Assembly (NCBI RefSeq): GCF_005484945.1
Contig: NZ_CP034035.1
Location: forward strand, 248,001-312,000
Reading direction: 5' to 3'
DNA from: Brenneria rubrifaciens
GTDB taxonomy: Bacteria > Pseudomonadota > Gammaproteobacteria > Enterobacterales > Enterobacteriaceae
DNA: 64,000 nt
The notes under the pieces were generated by a model. It worked only from the letters and a program-made list of their open reading frames with translations, was not told the origin of the DNA and did no database searches. A program made the position numbers and the translations under genes. Each line of letters begins with the position of its first letter. Position 1 is the first letter of the stretch. Shown here piece after piece: positions 10,469 to 21,907 of this stretch.

Positions 10469-11140
10469 TTAGCCACCCAAACTACGGGGAGCTCTGGAAC
10501 TGGAACTGGCGCTGCTGCGCTGCATGCTGGTCTGTTTGGCGACGGTTTCGCCGAAGCCGCCACGTGTAACGGTTGAGGTTGTTGCCGGTTTGGGTGCCAG
10601 TGCGGTTTTCGGTACGTTGATGGTGCGGCCAGTGGCGGCGTTACCGTAGTTCTTGCCGGTTGCATCGACGAATTTGCCGTTTGCCGGGCTAGTCGGCGAT
10701 TTTGAGGTAAACAGCGGTTGCTGCGCATAGCCCGCGCCACCGCCCATCATTCGGCCCATCATGTAACCGGCCATCAGCGGCATCCAGAAGCTGCCGCTCT
10801 GTTGGGATTCCGCAGCCATACCCGACTGTGCCGGCGCCTGAGTCTGCGTACACTGGGCCTCGCCAAACTCGGCGACGCAGTCTTCGCGGGTCGCATATTT
10901 AGGCGCCGTTTTCTCTGCTTCTTTCAGGGCGTTATTGTAAGCCGTGGTACATTGCTCGCTCATCGAGGGGTTGGCGGCGGAACAGTCGTCGGCGTTCTGA
11001 TACAGAGAAACTGTTTCGTCAGCCTGTTCACAACCGGACAGGACAAAGACGGCGCTGACCGCCAAAGCGACGGGAGCAAGGCGGTAGGTTCGCCATCCTT
11101 TACGGAAGGTTTCCTGATTAATGTCTTTAGTACGTTTCAT
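10469..11140 (-). CDS. ygiB: DUF1190 lipoprotein YgiB
   Basis: Predicted lipoprotein of unknown function that travels with ygiC downstream of tolC. The N-terminus is basic, then a hydrophobic segment ends in VLSGC (lipobox), followed by [13 protein letters not shown]. The middle has a Met/Gly-rich stretch ([13 protein letters not shown]) and the end is Ser/Arg-rich. The start at 11140 gives 223 aa, the same as Escherichia; the frame is open for 42 more codons upstream but those do not match the family. Confidence 0.92.
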   Translation of the reverse strand: MKRTKDINQETFRKGWRTYRLAPVALAVSAVFVLSGCEQADETVSLYQNADDCSAANPSMSEQCTTAYNNALKEAEKTAPKYATREDCVAEFGEAQCTQTQAPAQSGMAAESQQSGSFWMPLMAGYMMGRMMGGGAGYAQQPLFTSKSPTSPANGKFVDATGKNYGNAATGRTINVPKTALAPKPATTSTVTRGGFGETVAKQTSMQRSSASSSSRAPRSLGG

Positions 11141-11353
11141 CGTGTCAATCCCAGAGAAAAGGCATCCTGCCGAATAACTAATATTGTGCGCTAAGAATAG
11201 GGGAAGGCAGATGGAATTTAAAGCGCCAAAGACGCTAACCGAGCGACTCTTTACGTTGCTATACATTTAGTTGTGCAGCGCTTCGCTTTATCTCACGAAG
11301 GGGGTAAAAAAAGCGGGAAATGATTTTCTACGCCACTTGCGGTGGCCGGCAAT

Positions 11354-11379
11354 AAAAAGGGGAAACACCTGCGTTCCCC
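11354..11379 (-). terminator. tolC terminator or attenuator before ygiB
   Basis: Read leftward: GGGGAA, 9-nt loop, TTCCCC, then TTTTTATT. It starts about 20 nt after the tolC stop. A C10 run (11376-11385 on the plus strand) abuts the stem. Some transcripts may read through into ygiB-ygiC. Confidence 0.75.
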
Positions 11380-11398
11380 CCCCCCTAAACCAAAATGA

Positions 11399-12796
11399 TT
11401 ACTGAAGCGGCGCCGCCGATGCGGTAGTGGTATTGGCGAGCGGCGCGCCGCGGTTGTCGTCGGTGACCGGCGGCGTGGTTGAAACCGACTGGCCCAACGC
11501 GGCGTTCAGCGCCTGAAGGTCGTTTTCATTCAGCGTACCCAGCGCCGATTTAATGTTTAACTGATTGATCAGGTAATCGTAGCGCGCGCTGGAAAGTTGC
11601 TGTTTGGCTTCATACAGCGTGGTGGTGGCGTCCAGCACGTCGACAATCGTGCGGGTGCCGACCTGATAACCGGCTTCCATCGCATCCAGCGAGCTTTGCG
11701 CGGATACTTCCGCCTGTTTGTAAGCGTTGATGCTGCTGATAGAGGCGGAAATGTTGTTAAACGATGAGCGCACGGTCTGAATCACGGAGCGATGAGCGCT
11801 TTCCAGCAGTTCGCCAGCGCTGACAAAGTTGTACTGGGCCTGTTTCACCTGAGAGCTGGTGGTGCCACCGCTGTAGAGAGGCAGCGTAAAGTTGATGCCA
11901 ACCTGGTTTTGACCTACGTCCGTGTCTCGCGACGCGTTACGGGCGTTATAGTCCGTATTGCTCACGCTGGTAGATGCGGTCAGATCCAGCGTCGGCAGAT
12001 GTCCAGATTGCGCTGAACGAATTTGCTCACGCGCCAGATCCTGACTCAAGCGTGCGGATAACAGCGTCAGGTTACGGCTCTCTGCTTCTTTCAGCAGGTT
12101 ATTGACCATTCCCGGCTTCTGGGTGGAGAAGCGTTCTATGTTTAGTCCGGCCAACTGCGGGTAGAAATTCCCGGTTACCTGACGCAGAGATTCCAGGGCA
12201 TTATCCAGCGTGTTCCGCGCCAGCACTTCATTGGCCAATACGCTGTCGTATTGCGCGCGGGCGTTCTGTACATCGGTAATGGCGACCAGACCGACGTTGA
12301 AGCGCTGAGTGGTCTGATCCAACTGGCGGTAAATCGCCTGTTTCTGTGCGTTGATGTAGGATAGCGAATCAATGGCGCGCAGGACATTGAAGTAGGCGGT
12401 CGCCGTGTTCAGAATCAGGGTCTGCTGTTCGCTTTGGTAAGTCACATCTTCAATGCCCGCTTGTTTTTCCTGTAGCGTCAGCGCACGCCATTTAGACATG
12501 TCGAACAGGGTTTGAGTCAACTGCAATGATGCGCTTTTCTCATGGCTGTTTACGCCGCTGTTATCACGATAACCATTGTTATAGGTATAATCCGCGCCCA
12601 GCCCCAACTGTGGCAATAATGGGCCGCGCGCCTCATTGATCTTTTCAAACGCGGCATCGCGAACGGCGGCACTGCTGCGTAAATCCGGGTTGGTGTTTTT
12701 TGCTTGCTGATAAACCTGTAACAAATTTTCCGCCTGGACCGTAATACTAAAACCGCCCAGACTCAAGCCGATAAGAAGAGGGAGCAATTTCTTCAT
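11399..12796 (-). CDS. tolC: Outer-membrane channel protein TolC
   Basis: Trimeric outer-membrane channel-tunnel used by AcrAB-type pumps and type I secretion. The signal peptide is about 22 aa (ends TVQA), followed by two OEP repeats: the first from ENLLQVYQQA, the second beginning near LLKEAESRNLTLL. Hallmarks such as NARAQYDSVLANEV and VLDATTTLYEAKQQL are kept. I chose ATG 12796 over 12802 because AAGGA lies 6 nt upstream of it; the earlier ATG is too close. The acidic/Ser-rich C-terminal tail is shorter than in Escherichia (465 vs about 493 aa), which is normal variation. Confidence 0.96.
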   Translation of the reverse strand: MKKLLPLLIGLSLGGFSITVQAENLLQVYQQAKNTNPDLRSSAAVRDAAFEKINEARGPLLPQLGLGADYTYNNGYRDNSGVNSHEKSASLQLTQTLFDMSKWRALTLQEKQAGIEDVTYQSEQQTLILNTATAYFNVLRAIDSLSYINAQKQAIYRQLDQTTQRFNVGLVAITDVQNARAQYDSVLANEVLARNTLDNALESLRQVTGNFYPQLAGLNIERFSTQKPGMVNNLLKEAESRNLTLLSARLSQDLAREQIRSAQSGHLPTLDLTASTSVSNTDYNARNASRDTDVGQNQVGINFTLPLYSGGTTSSQVKQAQYNFVSAGELLESAHRSVIQTVRSSFNNISASISSINAYKQAEVSAQSSLDAMEAGYQVGTRTIVDVLDATTTLYEAKQQLSSARYDYLINQLNIKSALGTLNENDLQALNAALGQSVSTTPPVTDDNRGAPLANTTTASAAPLQ

Positions 12797-13173
12797 TTGC
12801 ATTCCTTGTTGTGCAGCAATGTCGCTATGTTAGCGCTATCTATGGACAAATAATTGTCGATTCTACCAGAATCAGCCAATAGGATAAGGTAGCTGAACGT
12901 GCCATCTTTCAGTGGACGCGCACCGAACCGGCTGATGTTATTGACGATCCGGGCCTGAACGCTACGGAATTGTTCTGCCTTACAGGATAAACGTCACCGT
13001 CACAGAACGCCCGTAATCATCATTCCCCGCTGGAACAAGGGCTGAGTGTACATAAATCTACCACAAACAAATCTGTCAAAAACAAATCTATCAAAAACAA
13101 CGACGAGTATAATGACAGGGGTTTCCATCATACAATACCGGATTCCATCAATACTCGTTATAGGAGTTTAGTC
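12797..13173. promoter_or_regulatory. Divergent tolC / nudF regulatory region
   Basis: A gap of 377 bases between divergent genes. TATAAT at 13108-13113 is a good -10 for nudF. An AT-rich run of 15-bp tandem repeats lies just upstream (separate entry). No confident tolC promoter or mar/sox box was identified by eye. Confidence 0.55.
13065..13100. repeat. 15-bp tandem repeat upstream of nudF
   Basis: Two adjacent 15-bp copies (13065-13079 and 13080-13094) of AAACAAATCTGTCAA, differing at one base, followed by a partial third copy AAACAA. They end 8 nt before the nudF -10 and could change promoter strength if copy number varies. Confidence 0.8.
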
Positions 13174-13806
13174 ATGGGCGCTTCCGTTTCTGGTCCGGTT
13201 ACTTTCACGAAAGATGATGTAGAAATTATTGCACGCGAAACGCTTTACAACGGTTTTTTTTCACTGGTGCGCTATCGTTTTCGTCACCGTTTGTTTAATG
13301 GAGAAATGAGTGATGAAGTCAGCCGCGAAGTTTTTGAACGCGGTCATGCGGTTGTCCTGCTACCTTATGATCCGGTACGAGACGAAGTGGTATTGATCGA
13401 GCAGATCCGTATCGCCGCCTATGATACCAGCGTTTCCCCCTGGCTGTTTGAACTGGTGGCCGGCATGATTGAACCGGGGGAGAGTCTGGAAGAGGTCGCC
13501 CGGCGTGAAGCCCAGGAGGAAGCGGGGTTAACGGTAGGGCGCTGCCAGCCGATAGTCGATTATCTTGCCAGTCCCGGTGGCACCAGTGAACGGTTGGCTG
13601 TTATGGTAGGCGAAGTGGATACCCGGACTGCGGCCGGCATTCACGGTCTGGCGGAAGAAAATGAAGATATTCGCGTGCATGTTGTCAGCCGCGAACAAAG
13701 CTATCAATGGGTTGAGCAAGGGATTATTGATAACGCAGCCTCTGTCATTGCCTTGCAATGGTTGGCGTTGCACCATGAGAAACTGAGAAACGCGTGGGTG
13801 GATTGA
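13174..13806 (+). CDS. nudF: ADP-ribose pyrophosphatase NudF
   Basis: Nudix hydrolase that cleaves ADP-ribose (and ADP-sugars) to AMP and ribose-5-phosphate in the cytosol. The Nudix box GX5EX7REUXEEXGU is exact at residues 97-119 (G97, E103, R111-E112, E115-E116, G118). The length of 210 aa matches Escherichia (209). AGGAG lies 7 nt before the ATG. It is the first gene of the nudF-yqiB-cpdA-yqiA-parE run; yqiB follows after 4 nt. Confidence 0.96.
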   Translation: MGASVSGPVTFTKDDVEIIARETLYNGFFSLVRYRFRHRLFNGEMSDEVSREVFERGHAVVLLPYDPVRDEVVLIEQIRIAAYDTSVSPWLFELVAGMIEPGESLEEVARREAQEEAGLTVGRCQPIVDYLASPGGTSERLAVMVGEVDTRTAAGIHGLAEENEDIRVHVVSREQSYQWVEQGIIDNAASVIALQWLALHHEKLRNAWVD

Positions 13807-13810
13807 ATTT

Positions 13811-14233
13811 ATGAAGCGCTATACCCCGGATTTCCCGGCGATGATGAGACTATGCGAAACCAATTTCATGCAACTGCGGCGTTTGCTGCCCCGAATTGAC
13901 GAAGTCGGTGAAACCGCGGTCTATCATGTCGATCATGCCGTCTATCGCTTAACGATTCTTGAGTCTACCCGCTATACCTCATTGGTTGAAATTAAGCAGA
14001 CCGCGCCCGCGGTAAGCTACTGGAGCCTGCCGATGATGACGGTCAGACTGTATCATGACGCGCGGGTTGCGGAAGTGTGTGCCAGTCAGCAGATCTTCCG
14101 TTTCAAAGCACGCTATGATTACCCGAATAAAAAGCTGCATCAACGTGACGAAAAGCATCAAATTAATCAGTTTCTTGCTGATTGGCTAAAATATTGTTTG
14201 GCGTATGGTTCAATGTCGATTCCGGTTTGTTAG
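13811..14233 (+). CDS. yqiB: DUF1249 family protein YqiB
   Basis: Cytosolic protein of unknown function, 140 aa as in Escherichia. It begins [18 protein letters not shown] and contains the conserved [19 protein letters not shown] block. It has no membrane segment and no recognised catalytic motif. It sits 4 nt after nudF and 30 nt before cpdA, a linkage conserved across enterobacteria that suggests, but does not prove, a nucleotide-related role. Confidence 0.92.
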   Translation: MKRYTPDFPAMMRLCETNFMQLRRLLPRIDEVGETAVYHVDHAVYRLTILESTRYTSLVEIKQTAPAVSYWSLPMMTVRLYHDARVAEVCASQQIFRFKARYDYPNKKLHQRDEKHQINQFLADWLKYCLAYGSMSIPVC

Positions 14234-14263
14234 ACAGATTGAAGTAACCAAGGACACCATCAT

Positions 14264-15091
14264 TTGGAAAGCCTGTTGACACTTCCTGTGGCGAGTGGGG
14301 CCAGAGTCAGGATTTTACAAATAACAGATACCCACCTTTTTGCCGGCGAGCATGAAACATTGCTCGGTATTAACACCTATCGTAGTTACCACGCGGTATT
14401 GGATGCGATAAAAGCCCGGCGGGAGGCGTTTGATTTGATCGTCGCGACAGGCGACTTGGCGCAGGATCATTCTCTGGCGGCCTATCACCACTTTTCCCGC
14501 GGCATTCGGCAATTACCCGCCCCCTGTGTGTGGCTGCCTGGCAATCATGATTTCCAGCCCGCGATGGTGGATGCGCTGGCCGAGGAGGGCATTGCGCCGT
14601 CCAAACATGTGTTGGTCGGTGATAAATGGCAGATAGTCCTGCTGGATAGTCAGGTATCCGGCGTGCCGCATGGCGAACTGAGCGATTATCAACTGGAATG
14701 GCTGGAACGTTGCCTGAAAAATCAGTCGGATCGCTTTACCCTGCTTTTACTCCACCATCATCCCTCGTCTTGCGGCTGTACCTGGCTTGACCAGCACAGT
14801 TTGCGCAATGCGCATAATCTGGCGGCGGTACTGACCCGCTACCCGCGGGTGAACACGATCCTGTGCGGACATATTCATCAGGAAATGGATCTCGACTGGC
14901 ATGGTCGTCGTCTGCTGGCAACGCCGTCCACCTGTGTGCAATTCAAACCGCACTGCACCAATTTTACGATTGATGATGTCGCACCGGGCTGGCGTTATCT
15001 GGACTTGATGCCGGACGGCCGACTGGAAACCGAGGTGTTTCGTCTGTCGGGAAGCGACTTCCTGCCGGATATGGATTCGGAAGGTTATTGA
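14264..15091 (+). CDS. cpdA: 3',5'-cyclic AMP phosphodiesterase CpdA
   Basis: Class III cyclic-nucleotide phosphodiesterase that hydrolyses cAMP to AMP and so tunes CRP signalling. Calcineurin-type metal motifs are visible in order: DTHLF (D-x-H), GDLAQD, GNHDF, LHHHP and GHIHQE. The start is a TTG at 14264, giving MESLLTLP and 275 aa, exactly the Escherichia start codon and length. AGGA lies about 11 nt upstream, so initiation may be weak. The stop codon overlaps the yqiA start (TGATG). Confidence 0.95.
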   Translation: MESLLTLPVASGARVRILQITDTHLFAGEHETLLGINTYRSYHAVLDAIKARREAFDLIVATGDLAQDHSLAAYHHFSRGIRQLPAPCVWLPGNHDFQPAMVDALAEEGIAPSKHVLVGDKWQIVLLDSQVSGVPHGELSDYQLEWLERCLKNQSDRFTLLLLHHHPSSCGCTWLDQHSLRNAHNLAAVLTRYPRVNTILCGHIHQEMDLDWHGRRLLATPSTCVQFKPHCTNFTIDDVAPGWRYLDLMPDGRLETEVFRLSGSDFLPDMDSEGY

Positions 15092-15672
15092 TGCCCACCT
15101 TACTCTACCTTCACGGTTTCAACAGCACCTCTCACTCGGCGAAAGCCACCGCGCTGAAAAGCTGGCTGGCAGACCAGCATCCTGAAATCCGCATGCTGGT
15201 TCCTCAATTGCCGCCTTACCCGGCGCAAGCGGCCGAGATGATGGAATCGCTGGTGATGGAGCACTGCGGTCGTCCGCTCGGTATTGTTGGCTCCTCTCTC
15301 GGTGGCTACTATGCAACCTGGTTGTCCCAGTGCTTTATCCTGCCCGCGGTGGTGGTGAATCCGGCCGTCAGACCGTATGAACTGCTGCTCGACTATTTGG
15401 GCGCTAATCAGAACCCCTACACGGGTGAGCAATATGTGCTAGAGTCACGGCACGTTCACGAGCTGAAGGTTATGCAGGTCGAGCCGCTGGAAGCGCCAGA
15501 TTTGCTATGGCTGCTGCTTCAGATCGGCGATGAGGTCCTGGACTATCGCCAGGCGGTCGCCTTTTACACGGCCTGTCGCCAAACAGTGGAGTCGGGGGGC
15601 AATCATGCCTTTGTCGGATTTGAGCGCTTTTTTGCACCCATAGTGAATTTTCTGGGTCTTACGACAGACTGA
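15091..15672 (+). CDS. yqiA: Alpha/beta-hydrolase esterase YqiA
   Basis: Small cytosolic alpha/beta-hydrolase (UPF0227) with reported acyl-CoA/palmitoyl esterase activity in Escherichia. The nucleophile elbow is [11 protein letters not shown]; the C-terminal [10 protein letters not shown] carries the probable catalytic His. ATG 15091 gives 193 aa, as in Escherichia, and overlaps the cpdA stop; the TTG three bases earlier is not needed. parE follows after 55 nt. Confidence 0.94.
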   Translation: MPTLLYLHGFNSTSHSAKATALKSWLADQHPEIRMLVPQLPPYPAQAAEMMESLVMEHCGRPLGIVGSSLGGYYATWLSQCFILPAVVVNPAVRPYELLLDYLGANQNPYTGEQYVLESRHVHELKVMQVEPLEAPDLLWLLLQIGDEVLDYRQAVAFYTACRQTVESGGNHAFVGFERFFAPIVNFLGLTTD

Positions 15673-15706
15673 TCACCGCTGATTTCATTTAAAACAATTC
15701 GTTTAA

Positions 15707-17623
<1,917 letters not shown>

Positions 17624-17658
17624 CGCCAGTTCGCCTGTCGGCATTTCAGTAACAAATG

Positions 17659-17711
17659 GGATAAGCGCGCGCTGCCGCGCTCTTATCCTGACTCGTTCAA
17701 ACGAGCTTTTT
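17659..17711 (+). terminator. parE terminator region, two hairpins
   Basis: The first hairpin is GGATAAG / CTTATCC (17659-17688) around a GC-rich core. The second is CTCGT / ACGAG with a 4-nt loop (17692-17705), followed by C and T5 (17707-17711). The second has the intrinsic-terminator form for parE; the first may work for the convergent receptor gene. Confidence 0.75.
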
Positions 17712-17735
17712 AAAGCGTTTCCATGTTATTTATTC

Positions 17736-20156
17736 TTAAAAATCCACATTGACGCCAAGCTGGAAGGTGCGGCCGGGTGCGACTGACAGCGCCTGATCGT
17801 ACAGATCCTGGTTGGTTGAGCTTTCCAGATTGCGGCTGCTCAGGTAATCCCAGTATTTGCGATCGGTGATGTTGTAAATGCCGCCGCTCAGCTTCACATT
17901 TTTGGTGACGCGGTAGTAGGCGCTCAAATCCAGCAGGCCATAACCGGGAACGCGCATATACTGGGTGGCGGAGTCCGCAATCGCGCCGCCGCTGTTGTTG
18001 TAACTCTGCCGGCCGGTTGAGGAGGCTTGTTTGCCTTTATTAAAGGTGGCGGTCAGCGCGGCGCCGTAACGCAGATCTGGATCGTCATAAGCCACCCCCA
18101 CCACCGCTCTCATCGGCGGGACGCTGTCGAGATCGACGTATTTGTCGCCCGAATAGCGTGATTTTGATTGCCCTTCCGCGTAACCGAAAGCCAGACGGGT
18201 GCTCAGACCGTCGGCTTGTTCAAACCAGGTGCCGAAGTCGAATTTGGCGCTAATTTCACCGCCGTAGATATAAGCTTTATCACGGTTCTCCGCCTGATAA
18301 ATGGTTCCGATATTGCTCGGTACGTTGGTGAATTTATCCGGGTTAGCCGTGCGTTGATAACGCGTATAATCGATAAAATTTTTATAACTGTTGTAGAACA
18401 CGGCGGTGTTAAGCGTAACTCCCTTTACCGCTTCGCCTTTAAGACCCCATTCGACGTTGTCGCTGGTTTCGGTATCCAAATCGGAATTGCCAATCAGCGC
18501 GTATTGTGAAGAACCCATCCAGTTTGACGGCAAGTTGTAGGAACCGTACAACTGGCTGGCGTTGGGGAACTGTGCGCCGCGTTTGTATTGCAGATAAGTG
18601 GTCAGTTGCGGAGTGATATCGTAAAGGAAGCTCAGAGACGGCAGCACCTGAGTATCGCTGAAACTGCCATAGAGCGTCTCGACGTCAGAGGTGTCGATAA
18701 CGCTGCCGTCGCCGGTCATATTGGATAAGTTGGTCGGCTTGCTGTTCTGATAAGCCACGCGCACGGCCGGCACCACGGAAAAGTCGTGCCCGCTCAGATT
18801 CCAGGTCATTTTATCCTGCACAAAACCGCCCAGCATGTAGCTGCGGCTATCGGCCTCGGGTTTTGACAGATCGTTAAATGATGTCAGCAAGGGATCCTGC
18901 CGGTATGGACGCTCGCTCCTGGACTCGCTGGCGTTGAATCCCCAACTGAATGCATGAAAGCGCCAGCTTTTGGCCATCTGGGTTTCAATACCGTAAGTTT
19001 TCACATCGTAATCAGAGTAGATAAGGTGAGCCGGGGCAGCGAGGAAACCTGAGCCTGATGCTGGTGCTGATGTATTATCGTGCGCCTCGGTTTGTTGATA
19101 AAACAGCCGGGTATCCACTAAGTCCACCAGCGGATTGTTGGTCGGCGTCCAGCGATCTTTCAGGCTGGCGCTCCAACGGCGGGTCTGGCTGCTCTGCTGC
19201 GCCTTGCCGTAAATCGTGCTGCTGCCGGAGCCCCAGTAGTCAAAGTTGGTGTGGTTGGTTTTATGGTAATAATCCAGCGTACCGGTGAACATGTGTTCGC
19301 TGTTGGGCTGCCAGATCCCTGATGCCAGAACAGCATTGGAGTGCCAGTTGGCGGGATAGGCATCAAGGGTGCCGCTGTTGTTTTCCGTTTCCTGACCGTC
19401 GCGGCGGCTGACCGCGATCAGGCCGCGCAGCGTTTCGTCGCCGCCAGCAACGGTGACGCCGTTGTGCCAGCTACGATTGGATGAGTCATAGCCGCTCTGG
19501 TAGCCGAAGTAGCTCGATTTTTCGGGGGAGAGGTAATCGTCGGCGGATTTGGGGCGAAACGAAACCGAGCCGCCCAGCGCGTGGTTGCTATTGGATACGG
19601 CGGTGGCGCCGGATTCGATACCCACCGAGCCATACAGATAAGGATCGATATAGTCTCGACCGATGCCGAAGGTGTTGGAGCCAGCGCGACCGGCATAACT
19701 GCGCCCGGTGGCGTTGGGTTGGGCGATGCCGTCCACGTCGATGGAGACACGGTTGGCTTCCAGCCCGCGGATGTTATAGCCGGTGTAGCCGCCGCGATCC
19801 CCGGAATATCCGCTTTTACCAGTGTTGGCGCCGCCGCTGCTCCCCGTTGCGCCGATCAGCGGTTGGTAGCGCATAATGGTGCCGAAATCATTAGCGCCGT
19901 TTTTCTGCATTTCTTCAGCAGTCAGAGTCACTGACGAACCCGCTTCTTTCTCGATTTTAGGCGAGAGAACGGTCATTACTTCACCTGTTGGCTCGGTTTT
20001 ACTGGTCGACGCCGCCTGATCTTTCGCATCGGCGGCGCCATTGTCACTCTTACCGGCCGGTGAAACCGAGACTGTGTCGGCGACGGCGTTGTTTAACGCA
20101 ATGCCCGTTAATATCCCGGTGAGAAGAATTTTATTTAACTTATTGTTAATTAACAT
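17736..20156 (-). CDS. TonB-dependent receptor, haemoglobin/haem family
   Basis: Outer-membrane gated porin energised by TonB-ExbB-ExbD. The signal peptide is about 26 aa (ends AVADTV). A long Ser/Asp linker follows, then the TonB box-like GEVMTVLSP, a plug domain (about residues 70-205, with YNIRGLEANRVSIDVDGI) and a 22-strand-type barrel ending in aromatic F. The plug and the segment ALIGNSDLDTETSDNVEWG resemble the haemoglobin/transferrin/lactoferrin receptor class, closest in memory to TdhA-like haem receptors. Haem or a haem protein is therefore the likely ligand, by family resemblance only. No haem-degradation or ABC import genes are adjacent. The double Fur box upstream supports an iron role. 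Confidence 0.85.
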   Translation of the reverse strand: MLINNKLNKILLTGILTGIALNNAVADTVSVSPAGKSDNGAADAKDQAASTSKTEPTGEVMTVLSPKIEKEAGSSVTLTAEEMQKNGANDFGTIMRYQPLIGATGSSGGANTGKSGYSGDRGGYTGYNIRGLEANRVSIDVDGIAQPNATGRSYAGRAGSNTFGIGRDYIDPYLYGSVGIESGATAVSNSNHALGGSVSFRPKSADDYLSPEKSSYFGYQSGYDSSNRSWHNGVTVAGGDETLRGLIAVSRRDGQETENNSGTLDAYPANWHSNAVLASGIWQPNSEHMFTGTLDYYHKTNHTNFDYWGSGSSTIYGKAQQSSQTRRWSASLKDRWTPTNNPLVDLVDTRLFYQQTEAHDNTSAPASGSGFLAAPAHLIYSDYDVKTYGIETQMAKSWRFHAFSWGFNASESRSERPYRQDPLLTSFNDLSKPEADSRSYMLGGFVQDKMTWNLSGHDFSVVPAVRVAYQNSKPTNLSNMTGDGSVIDTSDVETLYGSFSDTQVLPSLSFLYDITPQLTTYLQYKRGAQFPNASQLYGSYNLPSNWMGSSQYALIGNSDLDTETSDNVEWGLKGEAVKGVTLNTAVFYNSYKNFIDYTRYQRTANPDKFTNVPSNIGTIYQAENRDKAYIYGGEISAKFDFGTWFEQADGLSTRLAFGYAEGQSKSRYSGDKYVDLDSVPPMRAVVGVAYDDPDLRYGAALTATFNKGKQASSTGRQSYNNSGGAIADSATQYMRVPGYGLLDLSAYYRVTKNVKLSGGIYNITDRKYWDYLSSRNLESSTNQDLYDQALSVAPGRTFQLGVNVDF

Positions 20157-20260
20157 GATGATACTCTTTTCTATAGGGCTATCCTGCCAGTGGTGTCGAT
20201 AGACGCGCTGGCAATCAATGGCGGTGGCGGAAAAATGAGCAATAACATTATAACTGGTAG

Positions 20261-20297
20261 GGTAATGATAAGTATTATCATAATGTTAAGCATTATC
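20261..20297 (-). promoter_or_regulatory. Double Fur box upstream of the TonB receptor
   Basis: Two overlapping 19-bp sites, 20261-20279 and 20279-20297, each match GATAATGATAATCATTATC at 16 of 19 positions by eye. They lie about 105 nt upstream of the receptor start. This spacing is consistent with Fur repression from a promoter within or just downstream of the boxes. Confidence 0.88.
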
Positions 20298-20407
20298 ATT
20301 TATGACCGCAATAACGTGTGATGATGATGAATAATTCTTAATAAAAGGTTTTAGGCGAGAGGTGATCGGCCGGTAATGCGCGGGTGAATAGCGAAGGGAA
20401 TGACCAT

Positions 20408-20441
20408 AAAAACACAGGCTCCATTGCTGGAGCCTGTGTTT
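20408..20441 (-). terminator. Terminator of the membrane-protein gene
   Basis: Perfect 14-bp stem (AAACACAGGCTCCA / TGGAGCCTGTGTTT) with a TTGC loop. Read leftward it is followed by five T in all. It lies 45 nt after the stop of the gene at 20486-21526. Confidence 0.88.
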
Positions 20442-20485
20442 ACTGCGGCGATCTCGAACAGATTTAGCTTTTCAACATAGACGCA

Positions 20486-21526
20486 TTAATGCTCAATGGA
20501 GCGGTATTTGCTATGGGTTTTAACGCCCCATAGTCCGGCCATTACGCTCACAATGGCGCCGATCAGCAGGGCAAAGAACGACCAAAACCCGGCTTGTGCG
20601 GCGGCAGACGCGGCGGCGGCCGCTTGTTCGCGGGCTTTTTGTTTCAGTTCGGTATACTGCTGTTTGGCTTGCTCAATGCGGGCTCCGACATCATTCAGCC
20701 GCTGGTTGACCAACCGGGCGGTTTTATTCTTGGCTTCAATCAGATTATCAACGGTTTGATTCACTTCTTCCTGGGTCATGGACGTGTTTTCTGACAGCGC
20801 TTTGGTCAAGCTATTACGGTCGACGTCTTGTGCTAGGGCTTCACCACGCTTTTTCAGTTTGCCGAGCAAACTTTGTACAATCGCGTCGCTGTTATCCGGG
20901 TTGACCGCCATGGCTTTTATCGCTTCGCCGATCTCGGTTTTCGCACCTTCCAACTGTTTTTGCATATAGTCTGGATGCAATGACTCAATGTCGCTGTTGC
21001 GCAATGCCTCCGCCACTTCATTGGTCATTTGTTCAGGCTGTAGCGTCGTATTGAGATCAAGGCCATCAAACGCCTTGCCGCCCAGATTGGTCAGGCTTTG
21101 CATCCCGCCCCCGAGGGTGGAACCCGCACCAGAAATGACGCTGCCCGTTAATGATGCCAGTGATCCGAGCGCATTACCGGTGGCTTTCAACGCGCCGCCA
21201 AGCAGCATGCTGCCTAAAACAGCGGCCACGAGCAGCGCCGTTGCCCAGACAAGAAAGCCATGAATCAAGCCATCAACCGCCGCCAGCCGCCCGGCAACAA
21301 ATGCCCCTGCGGCCAGACTGACAATGATGGACAAGGCGGACCAGATCAGGACGGTAGTTCCCACCCCGTTAACTGGCTCGTCAGACAACGGATCGACAAT
21401 CGCAAACCCCAAACCGGTGCCGAGCGTAGAAAGTAATAATGAAACGGCCAACACGGTCACTACACCGCCAATGATACTTCCCCAAGATATTTTTTTTGTC
21501 ACCTGTAAATCATTCGGAATACTCAT
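20486..21526 (-). CDS. Conserved inner-membrane protein of unknown function
   Basis: I do not recognise a characterised homologue. The product is 346 aa. Three hydrophobic segments lie at the N-terminus (about residues 14-44, 57-80 and 87-112), then a glycine-rich patch (about 115-148), a long charged helical region (about 160-310; Gln/Lys/Glu/Ala-rich, coiled-coil-like), and a last membrane helix (about 315-337). This gives a membrane protein with a large soluble helical loop. AGGGGG lies about 6 nt before the ATG. It is a single gene with its own terminator, between the Fur-controlled receptor and the PTS operon. Proteins of this type are sometimes labelled CAP-Gly in enterobacterial annotations, but I see no such domain. 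Confidence 0.8.
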   Translation of the reverse strand: MSIPNDLQVTKKISWGSIIGGVVTVLAVSLLLSTLGTGLGFAIVDPLSDEPVNGVGTTVLIWSALSIIVSLAAGAFVAGRLAAVDGLIHGFLVWATALLVAAVLGSMLLGGALKATGNALGSLASLTGSVISGAGSTLGGGMQSLTNLGGKAFDGLDLNTTLQPEQMTNEVAEALRNSDIESLHPDYMQKQLEGAKTEIGEAIKAMAVNPDNSDAIVQSLLGKLKKRGEALAQDVDRNSLTKALSENTSMTQEEVNQTVDNLIEAKNKTARLVNQRLNDVGARIEQAKQQYTELKQKAREQAAAAASAAAQAGFWSFFALLIGAIVSVMAGLWGVKTHSKYRSIEH

Positions 21527-21907
21527 ACCAACCCCCTCTAGAAACTGTTATTTTCAATCTGTCAACGCCTTGCAATACAAGGTAAAATCATTAGGCAAAA
21601 TGAAGTATAGTCGCGATTGAAAAAACAAGGCGGTGTGAGAGAAAACAAGCAAGTTTTGATAATTAAATTAATAATATTCAATGTGTTGAAATGGTAAAAA
21701 ATAACAATATCAGTAATGGGTAATATTTTTTCAGGACGAAAGCTGTAAATATACTATTAAAAATAATTAGCATTATTAATATTACTCTTCAGTGTTTCTG
21801 GTGAAACCCCTTATCGCCCCGGAAGGGAGAATCAAGTCGGGGTAAGGGGTTTCCGTCAAGGTTTCAGGGAGCCGCAGCTCCCTGTCTTGGGCTATCCGGC
21901 GGTGGAA
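21527..21907. other. Gap between PTS operon end and membrane-protein gene
   Basis: A gap of 381 bases, very AT-rich from 21650 to 21790, probably holding the promoter of the membrane-protein gene. The 3' part carries the hairpins of the PTS operon (separate entry). No gene seen. Confidence 0.5.
21803..21884 (-). terminator. Two hairpins after the PTS/aldolase operon
   Basis: Leftward transcription from the last aldolase first meets CAGGGAGC / GCTCCCTG with a 4-nt loop (21865-21884). It then meets a large inverted repeat (21803-21853, outer stem GAAACCCCTTA / TAAGGGGTTTC, inner CCCCG / CGGGG). Neither has a long T-run, so they may mainly protect the mRNA 3' end. Confidence 0.6.

Larger units (their letters stand above)
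20157..20485. other. Receptor promoter region and upstream gap
   Basis: A gap of 329 bases. It contains the Fur boxes and, further right, the terminator of the neighbouring membrane-protein gene at 20408-20441. The rest is AT-rich with no open frame I would support. Confidence 0.6.
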
